15,088 nt of DNA, from the NCBI GenBank assembly GCA_947600345.1, contig CANQGC010000041.1:1-15088 (forward strand), given 5' to 3'. Positions 1 to 6,583 of the stretch are shown piece after piece. The stretch's first letter is position 1. The number at the start of each line of letters is the position of its first letter. The notes under the pieces are model-generated. The model was not told where the DNA came from. It worked only from the letters and a program-made list of their open reading frames with translations, and did not search any database. A program made the translations under genes and the position numbers. Origin of the DNA: an uncultured Clostridia bacterium (GTDB lineage Bacteria; Bacillota; Clostridia; Christensenellales; Aristaeellaceae).

Positions 1-169
1 GCCGAAACAGCTGGGTCACGCCCGCGGCGGCCAGCGCCAGCAGATACACGCCCGCCCAGGGGGCCGTGAGCCCCAGCGCGCGCGCGATCATGTATGCGGA
101 GCATCCGGCCATCAGCGCGGCGGTCAGGGCCGTGCACGCGGCGCGGAGCAGTCGGTTGCCTCTATCCAT
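1..169 (-). CDS. Partial membrane protein (N-terminal 56 residues), third gene of the MoxR/DUF58 operon
   Basis: Only the first 56 codons are inside the window; the gene continues past position 1. The ATG at 169-167 follows a GGGGA-type ribosome binding site and starts about 46 bases after the DUF58 stop codon, so it is very likely cotranscribed with it. The visible protein has a basic start (MDRGNRLLR), then two hydrophobic stretches at about residues 10-29 and 38-53, consistent with two membrane helices. An LMAGC stretch at residues 19-23 resembles a weak lipoprotein box, but the second hydrophobic segment makes a polytopic protein more likely. In many MoxR/DUF58 operons the next gene is a large membrane protein with a transglutaminase-like domain. 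That fits here but cannot be shown from this fragment. Confidence 0.6.
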   Translation of the reverse strand, partial: MDRGNRLLRAACTALTAALMAGCSAYMIARALGLTAPWAGVYLLALAAAGVTQLFR

Positions 170-215
170 TCCAAGTCCCCAAGCTCTCGCGTGATTCCAT
201 ATCGAAAATAGCGGG

Positions 216-1436
216 TCAAACCTCGAACACGTCGTCCACGGCGCTGTCGTCCCCATCGGTTGGCGGCGGCTGGGGCGGCGGATTCTCCGCCCAGGGATCG
301 ACGCGCTCCACGCTGGCCCCGGCCATCTTCAGCCGCTCCAGCATCTCCAGAGATTCGTCCCTCGGGGCGTCGGCGGCCCAGATCAGCTTCACCTGGATGC
401 CCCGCTGCTGCATGCGCAGGGCGATGTCCACGGTGCGGGTCGTGAGCCGGCTGGTCGCCAGCACCGCGCCGCCGGTGCGCTGCATGCGCTGGAACACCAG
501 CATCAGCGTCTGCTCGTAGGGGTGGGGGCAGTCGAACTCCACCCGCATCAGCGCGTCGGAGAAGCTGGCGATATCCGCCGCGCTCCTGCCCGCGAGCTCC
601 TGGGGCCGCTTGGTTTGCAGCGTCAGCCGCACTGGGAAGCCCGCATCGAGCTGGGCCTTCGCCGCGCCCAGCGCCGATTCGCAGATGGCGTCCTCGAGGG
701 TCAGCTTCTGGTCGCTCAGCGCCGTGACCTCGCCCAGGTCGGGGATCACCAGCGTGTCGGGCCGGGCGCTCTCCTCGAAGGTGCGCACCATCAGCTCGCG
801 CTTGCGCAGCGTCAGCTTCCAGTGGACCTTCTTCAGTTCGTCGCCCTCGCGCCAGGAGCGCACGTCCGACGGCGAGGCGGTATCCTCGGTGGCGCGGGAG
901 CGGAACTCCGGGCCCACGTCCGTGGCCTTCAATATCATCGGCGGCATCCTGCGGGGGCGGGGCCGGACCTCCACCCGCATCAGCTTCGCCTCCGGCTTGC
1001 GCGAAATCTCAAACAGCCCGAAAGCATCCTGCCCAGTGAGCTGCACCAGGCCCACCTCGTAGCTGCCCCGGTGGGGGCAGCGAATCACGTTGCGGAAGTG
1101 CTGCTGCTTGAACGGCGGCACGTTCACCCGGATCTCCTGCCGCCCGCCCGCGCCGCCCGGCACGTTGAGCTTGAGCCGCAGCGCGCCCGCCGGCAGCGGC
1201 GAGTGATGCTCCACGGTCAGGATCGTCATCAGCTTCTCGCCGCGCATCATGTGGGGCCGCACGCCCTTCATCTGCACCTTGACGGTGGCCAGCAGCCAGA
1301 GCACCGAGATCAGCGCGTAGGCCGAAATCAGCGCAAGCAGCAGAAACAGCGCGTAGTAGATCCTCGTGCCCGTGGCCAGGCCAGTGGCCAGCAGCGCGAC
1401 CATCGCGGCCAGCACTCCGGCGAAGCGTCCGCTCAC
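216..1436 (-). CDS. DUF58 family membrane-anchored protein
   Basis: A 406-residue protein starting at a GTG that overlaps the end of the moxR-like gene by four bases (GTGA), which implies translational coupling. Residues about 7-22 and 26-51 are hydrophobic and should form two membrane helices that hold the rest of the protein at the membrane. The DUF58 signature is clear at about residues 191-222: DVRSWREGDELKKVHWK followed by LRKRELMVRTFEE. DUF58 proteins usually pair with a MoxR ATPase, and the C-terminal half often resembles a von Willebrand A-like fold. The exact substrate is unknown for most members. The tail is proline-rich and acidic (PPPQPPPTDGDD), probably disordered. The likely role is a membrane partner or client adaptor of the neighbouring ATPase. 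The family call is firm; the function is inferred from the family. Confidence 0.9.
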   Translation of the reverse strand: MSGRFAGVLAAMVALLATGLATGTRIYYALFLLLALISAYALISVLWLLATVKVQMKGVRPHMMRGEKLMTILTVEHHSPLPAGALRLKLNVPGGAGGRQEIRVNVPPFKQQHFRNVIRCPHRGSYEVGLVQLTGQDAFGLFEISRKPEAKLMRVEVRPRPRRMPPMILKATDVGPEFRSRATEDTASPSDVRSWREGDELKKVHWKLTLRKRELMVRTFEESARPDTLVIPDLGEVTALSDQKLTLEDAICESALGAAKAQLDAGFPVRLTLQTKRPQELAGRSAADIASFSDALMRVEFDCPHPYEQTLMLVFQRMQRTGGAVLATSRLTTRTVDIALRMQQRGIQVKLIWAADAPRDESLEMLERLKMAGASVERVDPWAENPPPQPPPTDGDDSAVDDVFEV

Positions 1437-2431
1437 TTCTCCTTCACCTTTTCGCCTTCGCGCTTCTCATGGGCGCGCTCCCTGGCGCGCACCTTCACCG
1501 GCACCTGCACGCCGCCCAGCAGCCCCTGCAGCACGCGCTCGGGCGACATGTTGCGCATCCTGGCCTCCGGCGAGAGCACCAGCCGGTGCGCCAGCACCGG
1601 CGCGGCCATGCGCTGCACGTCCTCGGGCGTCACGTAGTCGCGGCCCTGCAGCAGCGCGTTGGCCTGGGCCGCGCGCAGAAGCGAGATCGCCGCGCGGGTG
1701 GACACGCCCAGCTGCAGCGCGCCGTTCCTGCGGGAGGAAGCCGCGATGTTGGAGATGTAGGCGCGCACCTCCCGGGAGGAGTGCACCTTCTCCACCTCCT
1801 GCTGAAGCCGCAGTATGTCGGAGCTTGCGCAGATGGGCCGAAGCTCCTCGATGGGCTTCTGGCCGCTGGTGTAGCGCTCGAGGATGTCGATCTCCTCCTC
1901 GGCGCTGGGGTAGCCGATGCTCACGCGCATGAAGAAGCGGTCCAGCTGGGCCTCGGGCAGCGGATAGGTGCCCACGAAGTCCACCGGGTTCTGCGTCGCC
2001 AGCACGATGAAGGGCCGGGGCACGGCGTAGGTCCTGCCGTCCACGCTCACCTGGCCCTCCTCCATGACCTCGAGCAGCGAGCTCTGGGTCTTGGGCGAGG
2101 TGCGGTTGATCTCGTCCGCCAGCACGATCTGGCTCATGATCATGCCGGGCCGGTACTCGAGCTCGCCGGTCTTCAGGTTCGCCATCGAAAAGCCGGTGAT
2201 GTCCGAGGGCGTGACGTCCGGCGTGAACTGGATGCGCTTGAACGAGCAGTCCAGCGAGCGCGCCAGGGCGCTGGCCAGCGTGGTCTTGCCCACGCCCGGC
2301 ACGTCCTCGATCAGCACGTGGCCGCGGCAGAGGATGGCGATCATCATCAGCTCGACCGCGCCCTCCTTGCCCACGATCACCTTGCCCACGTTTTCCTTCA
2401 ACAACTGCGCGAAGCGCTGGGTGACTTGCAT
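1433..2431 (-). CDS. MoxR family AAA+ ATPase
   Basis: MoxR ATPases are chaperone-like AAA+ proteins that remodel or activate partner proteins, often ones with von Willebrand A domains. From the ATG at 2431 the protein has 332 residues, normal for the family. Walker A is VPGVGKTT at about residues 44-51, Walker B is VLADEINR at 103-110, sensor 1 is LATQNP at 144-149, and LPEAQLDRFFMR at 158-169 contains the family arginine. The reading frame stays open upstream to 2527, but the internal ATG is preferred: AAAGGAG lies nine bases upstream, the family homology begins there, and the extra 32 residues look like translated leader. The gene is first in a leftward operon and overlaps DUF58 by four bases. 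Its promoter is at 2532-2560, giving a leader of about 95 bases. Confidence 0.93.
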   Translation of the reverse strand: MQVTQRFAQLLKENVGKVIVGKEGAVELMMIAILCRGHVLIEDVPGVGKTTLASALARSLDCSFKRIQFTPDVTPSDITGFSMANLKTGELEYRPGMIMSQIVLADEINRTSPKTQSSLLEVMEEGQVSVDGRTYAVPRPFIVLATQNPVDFVGTYPLPEAQLDRFFMRVSIGYPSAEEEIDILERYTSGQKPIEELRPICASSDILRLQQEVEKVHSSREVRAYISNIAASSRRNGALQLGVSTRAAISLLRAAQANALLQGRDYVTPEDVQRMAAPVLAHRLVLSPEARMRNMSPERVLQGLLGGVQVPVKVRARERAHEKREGEKVKEK

Positions 2432-2531
2432 AGATGAATTCTCCTTTTGTGCTGCGCACGGCTTTTGGACGGATGGCATTGGGGCGTTTGTTCCACTACG
2501 TGGAGCTTCGCCCGCATAATTGGCCAAGGTT

Positions 2532-2560
2532 AGTATAGCGGTTTTTTGTTGCGTTTACAA
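2532..2560 (-). promoter_or_regulatory. Sigma-A-type promoter of the moxR-DUF58 operon
   Basis: On the minus strand a -35 box TTGTAA (2560-2555, 4 of 6 matches to TTGACA) is followed by a 17-base spacer and a -10 box TATACT (2537-2532, 5 of 6). Transcription would begin near 2525. The A-rich spacer and position just ahead of the first operon gene support it. It is sequence-based only. Confidence 0.7.
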
Positions 2561-2567
2561 GAAAAAC

Positions 2568-2596
2568 TGGGCAGGGAGGGGGATTTGTGATATAAT
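2568..2596 (+). promoter_or_regulatory. Rightward promoter with extended -10, facing the palindrome-rich gap
   Basis: TATAAT at 2591-2596 is preceded by TGA, giving an extended -10 (TGNTATAAT). TGGGCA at 2568-2573 (4 of 6) lies at the ideal 17-base spacing. Transcription would start near 2602, about 520 bases before the next start codon at 3124. The promoter therefore drives either a very long, heavily structured leader for the NAD(P)HX repair gene or a separate non-coding RNA. It is back to back with the moxR promoter. Confidence 0.65.
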
Positions 2597-2652
2597 GTTC
2601 ACAATTGAGGGCGGGGCCCTCAAGCTCCCACTTGGGTTCGTTTATGCGATGG

Positions 2653-2768
2653 GCGCTTGCAGAGCGCAGGTGTTGCGCCTGCGGGCGCATGCCGCCTGCA
2701 CGGCGGCATAGGGTTCGGAATCCCCACTGGGGATTCCGGTCAGCGAAAATCCTTGCGGATTTTCGCTG
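2653..2768. repeat. Run of perfect short hairpins, first part of the palindrome cluster
   Basis: Consecutive inverted repeats were read directly. They are GCGCT/AGCGC (2653-2667), overlapping CGCAGG/CCTGCG (2665-2683), ATGCCGCC/GGCGGCAT with loop TGCAC (2689-2709), and CGGAATCCCC/GGGGATTCCG with loop ACT (2716-2738). The last is CAGCGAAAATCC/GGATTTTCGCTG with loop TTGC (2741-2768). The final three have 8, 10 and 12 perfect pairs. No U-tract follows any of them, so none looks like a standard terminator. Short open frames cross the area, but the dense palindromes argue against coding. The function is unknown. Confidence 0.8.
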
Positions 2769-2845
2769 CTGCCTCACGGCAGGGGCGCCTGCCGGCGGCC
2801 CAAGGAGGAATGGGGAGCGTCAAGCGCCCCCCGTTTCCTCCTTGG
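2769..2845. repeat. Two hairpins, including a 20-pair imperfect stem
   Basis: A small stem CTGCC/GGCAG with loop TCAC (2769-2782) directly abuts the preceding hairpin. A long hairpin follows. CCAAGGAGGAA (2800-2810) pairs with TTCCTCCTTGG (2835-2845), and the inner arms GGGGAGCG (2812-2819) and CGCCCCCC (2825-2832) pair except for one A/C mismatch around loop TCAAG. In the rightward transcript the left arm carries AAGGAGGAA, an anti-16S-like sequence that would be hidden in the stem. No start codon that makes sense follows it. Confidence 0.75.
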
Positions 2846-2866
2846 ATTCTCTCCTCCCTCTCCTGA

Positions 2867-3060
2867 CCAGGGCTGCGGCCCTGGACCCGGGGAGGAACCG
2901 AGCTTAGTTCAGCTGCGATACTCACATTTCGCGGGGACCTCGACCCCCGCGTCGAGGGGTTCCGTTGTTCGGGGGCTGCGCCCCCGGACCTCTGCTGGTA
3001 TGGGGTACGGGGGTTACGCCTCCGCTTCGCTGCGGCAGGGCTGCGCCCTGGGACCTGCTG
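2867..3060. repeat. Three copies of a GGGCTGCGCCC-type palindromic unit (REP-like)
   Basis: CCAGGGC/GCCCTGG (2867-2884), CGGGGGC/GCCCCCG (2970-2986) and CAGGGC/GCCCTG (3036-3050) are hairpins with TGC or TGCG loops, and each is followed by GGAC. The second and third copies share a longer tail (GGACCT, then GCTGGT, then a G-run), so they are divergent copies of one unit. CCTCGAC/GTCGAGG (2938-2957) and CCGC/GCGG (3022-3035) form further hairpins between them. As I recall, similar G-run/CTGCG/C-run palindromes are scattered between genes in gut Clostridia; that is memory, not something shown here. Confidence 0.7.
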
Positions 3061-3123
3061 GTTGGTTTGGGGGACGATGGGTTTTAGGAATTTGCCTTAT
3101 GCTTCTTTGAGAGGAGGGCTTCC

Positions 3124-4665
3124 ATGCGCAGGTTGATTGATCCGGAAGTGATGCGTTCCTGTGAGGCGGAGTACTTTCGGGCGTCTGGTGTGGCGTCTAT
3201 CGATGTGATGGAGGTCGCGGCGCGGGCGTTGGCGGAGGTTACGTTGGAGCGGTTTCCGGGGGTGCGGAGCGCGTTTGTCGCATGCGGGCCCGGGGGCAAC
3301 GGCGGGGATGGGTATGCCTGCGCTCGGATGCTGAGAGAGGCCGGGATGGATGTGCGCGTGTTCGCCGCGGCGCCGGCGAGGTCGGCGGATGCGGTTGTTA
3401 ATGCGGCGCGGGTGAATGAGCTGATTTGCGATGGCGGGGCTGAGGGGAGTCGAACCCCCGCTGAGTCCGGCGCGGCGCGCGGGGATACTGCCGCTATCGA
3501 TGAAGTTCCCGATCTCTGGGTGGACTGTCTCTACGGGACCGGGCTGTCCCGCGCGCCTTCGGGCGCGGCGGCGGAGCTGATTTTGCGGATGAACCGCGAC
3601 CGCGCCGCCGGGGCGAGGGTCGTCGCCGCTGACATTCCCTCGGGGCTGGACGGCCGCACCGGCGCGCGCTTTGCGCCCTGCGTGGAGGCGGATTGTACCG
3701 TGGCGTTCCAGTTCGCCAAGCCGGGGCACGTTTTGGGCGACGGGCTGGATGCGTGCGGAGAGCTGATCATCGCGGACGTGGGCTTTCCGGATTCCGCGTT
3801 CCCGGCGGATTTGCCCGTACAGATTGAACCCGGCGACCTGCGCGGGATGTTCGCGCCCCGGCGGCGCAACATCCACAAGGGCAAGTGCGGGCACCTGCTG
3901 ATCGTGGCCGGTTCCTTCGGCATGGCCGGGGCCGCGGCGCTGTGCGCGAAGGCGGCGCTGCGCAGCGGCGCGGGGCTGGTGAGCATCGCCTGCCCGGCGA
4001 GCGTCGTCCCGATCCTGCAAACCCTGGCCCCCTGCGCCATGTGCGTGCCGCTGCCGGAGCGGGACGGCGCGATTGCCCCCGAGGCGGTGGAGCCGCTGCG
4101 CGCGGCGCTGGCGGGCAAGAGCGCGGCGGTGATCGGGCCGGGGCTGTCCCGGCGCGCCTGCGCCGGGGCCGTGGCGACGGTATTGGAGGGCGGGCTTCCC
4201 GCCGTGGTGGATGCCGACGCGCTGAACCTGATCGCGGAGGATCCGGCGCTGCAATCGAAGCTTCGCCCGCGTCACGTGCTGACGCCCCACCCCGGCGAGG
4301 CCGCGCGGCTACTGGGGCGCGCCTGCAGCGATCCCATCGCGGATGCCAGGGCGCTGGCCGGTCTGGGCGCGGCGGCAGTACTGAAGGGCGCGAGCCGGGT
4401 GATCGCAGGCGAGGAGGAGGTCTTCGTCAGCGCCTCCGGCGCGCCGGGCATGGCGCGCGGCGGCTCGGGCGACGTCTACTCCGGCGTGCTGGGCGCGCTG
4501 CTGGCGGAGCAGTCGAGCCGCACGGTCGCACAGTCCGCCGCGGCCGCCTGCGAGCTCCACGGCCTGGCGGGCGAGCTGGCCCAGGCGAAGTACGGACCCA
4601 GGGGCATGAACTCCGCCGATCTGATCGAATTCCTGCCGGAGGTGTTCCGGCGGTACGTGGATTGA
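3124..4665 (+). CDS. nnr: Bifunctional NAD(P)H-hydrate epimerase / ADP-dependent NAD(P)H-hydrate dehydratase
   Basis: This cytosolic enzyme repairs damaged NADH and NADPH. The N-terminal domain interconverts R and S hydrates and the C-terminal kinase-like domain dehydrates the S form using ADP. At 513 residues it is full length. The ATG follows a strong GAGGAGGG site. The epimerase domain (about 1-225) shows GPGGNGGDGYACA (55-67), LYGTGLSR (136-143) and DIPSGLDGRTG (170-180, with the expected acidic residue). The dehydratase domain (about 245-513) shows HKGKCGHLLIVAGS (251-264), IGPGLS (337-342), VVDADALN (351-358), LTPHPGEAARLLG (386-398) and GGSGDVYSG (446-454, catalytic Asp 450). Oddities: the usual MENAG-like segment reads MEVAA (29-33), and codons 1 to about 130 end in A or T far more often than the rest. 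Residues 103-112 are encoded opposite a tRNA-like 3' end. Confidence 0.95.
   Translation: MRRLIDPEVMRSCEAEYFRASGVASIDVMEVAARALAEVTLERFPGVRSAFVACGPGGNGGDGYACARMLREAGMDVRVFAAAPARSADAVVNAARVNELICDGGAEGSRTPAESGAARGDTAAIDEVPDLWVDCLYGTGLSRAPSGAAAELILRMNRDRAAGARVVAADIPSGLDGRTGARFAPCVEADCTVAFQFAKPGHVLGDGLDACGELIIADVGFPDSAFPADLPVQIEPGDLRGMFAPRRRNIHKGKCGHLLIVAGSFGMAGAAALCAKAALRSGAGLVSIACPASVVPILQTLAPCAMCVPLPERDGAIAPEAVEPLRAALAGKSAAVIGPGLSRRACAGAVATVLEGGLPAVVDADALNLIAEDPALQSKLRPRHVLTPHPGEAARLLGRACSDPIADARALAGLGAAAVLKGASRVIAGEEEVFVSASGAPGMARGGSGDVYSGVLGALLAEQSSRTVAQSAAAACELHGLAGELAQAKYGPRGMNSADLIEFLPEVFRRYVD
3432..3459 (-). other. tRNA- or tmRNA-like 3' end (T-arm, acceptor strand and CCA), antisense inside nnr
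   Basis: Read on the minus strand, GGGGG (3459-3455), loop TTCGACT (3454-3448) and CCCCT (3447-3443) form a T-arm with four Watson-Crick pairs plus one G-T. CAGCCCC (3442-3436) would be the 3' acceptor strand, followed by discriminator G (3435) and CCA (3434-3432). No matching 5' acceptor GGGGCTG or anticodon arm lies upstream, so it is a fragment, not a gene. GGGGCTG is the well-known 5' start of many tmRNAs, but tmRNAs usually have discriminator A; a G fits Ser, Asp, Asn or Sec tRNAs. Chance is possible but unlikely for the whole string. Such 3' ends are common attachment sites of integrases. Confidence 0.5.
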
Positions 4666-4705
4666 GACCTCGGCAATGCCGAAGCCCGAAGGGAAGTGAA
4701 GCGCA

Positions 4706-5374
4706 TTGGAACGACAGACTGCCGCACATGCGGACGAGGCCCGGTTCTCCGTGTCCGTCAAGGGCGTGCTGGAGCATGAGGGGAAGCTCCTGCTGCGGAG
4801 GAACCAGCGGGAGGAGTTCGAGCTGCCGGGCGGGCGGCTGGAGCCGGGGGATGCCTCGCTGGAGCAGCGGCTGATCACCGAGTTCCGGGAGGAGTCCGGG
4901 ATTCGGATCGAGGTCCTGGCCCAGCGGGAGCCCTGGCTCTACGAGGTGGGCGGCGGGAGCGTGCTCATCGTCCCCTTCCTGTGCCGGGCACTGGAGGTTC
5001 CCGAGGTGCTGACGGACGAGGACGGCGGCACGCTGCACTGGCTGCGCCCGGAGGAGGCGGAGGCCTCAGACATGCCCCAGGGCTACAGGGACACGATTCG
5101 CGGCGCGGTCCCGCACCGGAGCGCCTCGGCCCCGTCGGGGGAATACTTCAGGATCATCCCGAACTACGTGGAGCCCAAATACCGCGCGCGGGTCCGCGTT
5201 CGGAGGGATGGAACGGAGCTCCTCAACGACTTCCTCCCCCGCCACAGCGCGCCGCGGGAATTCATGCGCGACCGCCTGGGCGGCATTGCGGAGGATAGCC
5301 TGACCTTCGAGCCAGTGGACTTCGACCGGCGGCGGGAGACGATCATCCTGAACTACAGCCTGCGCGGAGAATGA
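4706..5374 (+). CDS. Nudix hydrolase with C-terminal extension
   Basis: Nudix enzymes split nucleoside diphosphates linked to another group (NDP-sugars, dinucleotides, oxidised nucleotides). The 222-residue frame begins with a TTG at 4706, about nine bases after GGGAAG and 40 bases after the nnr stop. A later GTG at 4751 is an alternative but lacks a clear binding site. The Nudix box is at about residues 39-63: GGRLEPGD then TEFREESGI. It is a variant: the glutamate after PG is Asp, one residue is inserted in the following helix, and the box arginine is Thr. The three metal-binding glutamates (E-F-R-E-E) are kept, so it is probably active. Residues about 135-222 form an extension rich in Arg and Glu (EYFRIIPNYVEPKYRARVRV) that I do not recognise. 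Next to the NAD(P)HX repair gene a role in nucleotide clean-up is plausible but inferred. Confidence 0.85.
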   Translation: MERQTAAHADEARFSVSVKGVLEHEGKLLLRRNQREEFELPGGRLEPGDASLEQRLITEFREESGIRIEVLAQREPWLYEVGGGSVLIVPFLCRALEVPEVLTDEDGGTLHWLRPEEAEASDMPQGYRDTIRGAVPHRSASAPSGEYFRIIPNYVEPKYRARVRVRRDGTELLNDFLPRHSAPREFMRDRLGGIAEDSLTFEPVDFDRRRETIILNYSLRGE

Positions 5375-5396
5375 CGCGCCTTCGGAGGTGTTGCCC

Positions 5397-5888
5397 ATGT
5401 ACACCGACGCCGGACCCCTGCGCCAGCTGCGCGCCCAGGCGCGCACAGCTCTACCGCCGCGCGCCTTCCTGAAGCGCGACCGGGGCGACGCGCTGTTCGT
5501 CACCAACGCCCCCGCCTTCGCGCCGGAGCTGCGCGAGGTGCCCGGCTTCCTCGCCGAGCGTCGGGGCGCTCTGCTCTACCTGCTGCCCGAGCCCGCCTGG
5601 CTGCTGCGCTGGGAGCGGCGGTTCCGGGAGCCCCCCGATGCCCTCTGCGAAAGCCTCGCCCGCTTCAAGGGCATGCCGCCCGACCGGGAGAACCTCTCCC
5701 TCTTCGCCCGGGCCGCGAAGCTGCTGGACGGCCATCCGTCCCCCGGCGAAGTCGAGGCCCTCGACCGGGAGCTTCGCCAGCGCGCGGCGGTGGCGCTGCG
5801 CGGCGGCTGCGGCGGCGGCCTGTACGCCGCGGCGATCCTGCTTCACATGCTCGATCGCAGGGACGCGCCTGGCAATGAAGAACCATAG
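5397..5888 (+). CDS. Protein of unknown function, 163 residues
   Basis: I do not recognise this family. The start chosen is ATG 5397, six bases after a GGAGGTG ribosome binding site at 5384-5390; the frame opens at a GTG at 5388 that lies inside that site and is unlikely to be used. It lies 22 bases after the Nudix stop and 42 before the next gene, so it belongs to the same operon. The protein is basic near its start (QLRAQARTALPPRAFLKRDRGD), leucine-rich in the middle (LLYLLPEPAWLLRWERRF) and ends in a possible amphipathic or short hydrophobic helix with glycines (GGCGGGLYAAAILLHML, about residues 136-152). No signal peptide and no metal-binding or nucleotide-binding motif is visible. It may be a small cytosolic helper of the hydrolases around it, but nothing in the sequence proves this. 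Confidence 0.75.
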   Translation: MYTDAGPLRQLRAQARTALPPRAFLKRDRGDALFVTNAPAFAPELREVPGFLAERRGALLYLLPEPAWLLRWERRFREPPDALCESLARFKGMPPDRENLSLFARAAKLLDGHPSPGEVEALDRELRQRAAVALRGGCGGGLYAAAILLHMLDRRDAPGNEEP

Positions 5889-5930
5889 AGACCCTTTATA
5901 GCGACCGATTAAGCAAAGGAAGGAAACCTC

Positions 5931-6569
5931 ATGAAGCTGCAATACTTCGGACACTCCTGCTTCGCGCTCACCTGCGCGGACGGCACCACGCTGGTGCTCG
6001 ATCCCTTCGATGAGACCGTGCCCTACCCCCAGTGCACCGTCGCCTGCGACGCGGCGCTGCTGACCCACGACCACTTCGACCACAACCACACCCAGTCGCT
6101 GAAGGGCAAGTTTCAGACCATCCGCGCGGCGGGCAGCTACGCGGTGGGCTCCGCGAAGATCACGGCCGTGCCCTGCTTCCACGACGAAGTGCGCGGCGCG
6201 AAGCGCGGGCCGAACCTGATCTATCGCATCGAGGCCGACGGCGTGACGCTGGCCCACCTGGGCGACCTGGGCCACATGCCCAATGACGAGCAGCTCAAGG
6301 CGCTGAGCGGGCTCGACCTGATGCTGATTCCCGTGGGCGGCTACTTTACCATCGAGACGCCCCAGGCGGAGGAGATCATCGCGCTGGCGAAGCCCCGCTG
6401 CGCCGTGGCGATGCACTACCGCATCCACGCGAACGACACAAACCCCATCAGCACCGTGGAGCAGTTCGAGAAGGATATGAACGCGGTGCGCATGCCGAAC
6501 GTGATCGAGCTCACTCCCGAAACCGTCGCGAAGCTTCCGGCGGCGATCATCATGGACTACAAAGCGTAA
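5931..6569 (+). CDS. UPF0173-type metal-dependent hydrolase (metallo-beta-lactamase fold)
   Basis: A 212-residue cytosolic hydrolase, the usual length for the UlaG/UPF0173 branch of the metallo-beta-lactamase superfamily. The ATG follows AAAGGAAGG with seven bases between. The start MKLQYFGHSCF is typical of the group. Metal ligands are visible: THDHFDH at about 45-51, His84 in CFHDE, Asp112 in LGDLGH and His162 in AMHYR, so a two-metal site is expected. The family acts on phosphoester, lactone or other ester bonds, and members of this branch have no agreed substrate. It lies 42 bases after the unknown gene and 14 bases before the HD gene, with which it should be cotranscribed. The superfamily call is secure; the exact reaction is not known. 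Confidence 0.92.
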   Translation: MKLQYFGHSCFALTCADGTTLVLDPFDETVPYPQCTVACDAALLTHDHFDHNHTQSLKGKFQTIRAAGSYAVGSAKITAVPCFHDEVRGAKRGPNLIYRIEADGVTLAHLGDLGHMPNDEQLKALSGLDLMLIPVGGYFTIETPQAEEIIALAKPRCAVAMHYRIHANDTNPISTVEQFEKDMNAVRMPNVIELTPETVAKLPAAIIMDYKA

Positions 6570-6583
6570 AGGAGAGAATACCC

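Noticed and set aside
2496..2925. Several 60-100 codon open frames between moxR and nnr
   Set aside because: They run through promoters and dense palindromes, overlap each other on both strands and lack ribosome binding sites or protein-like sequence.
3376..3459. Complete tRNA or tmRNA gene on the minus strand
   Set aside because: Only the T-arm, 3' acceptor strand and CCA are present; no 5' acceptor, D-arm or anticodon arm was found in the bases before it.
5897..5902. TATAGC as a -10 box before the UPF0173 gene
   Set aside because: No -35 box at a usable distance (CTGGCA lies at a 22-base spacing); short gaps on both sides favour one operon.
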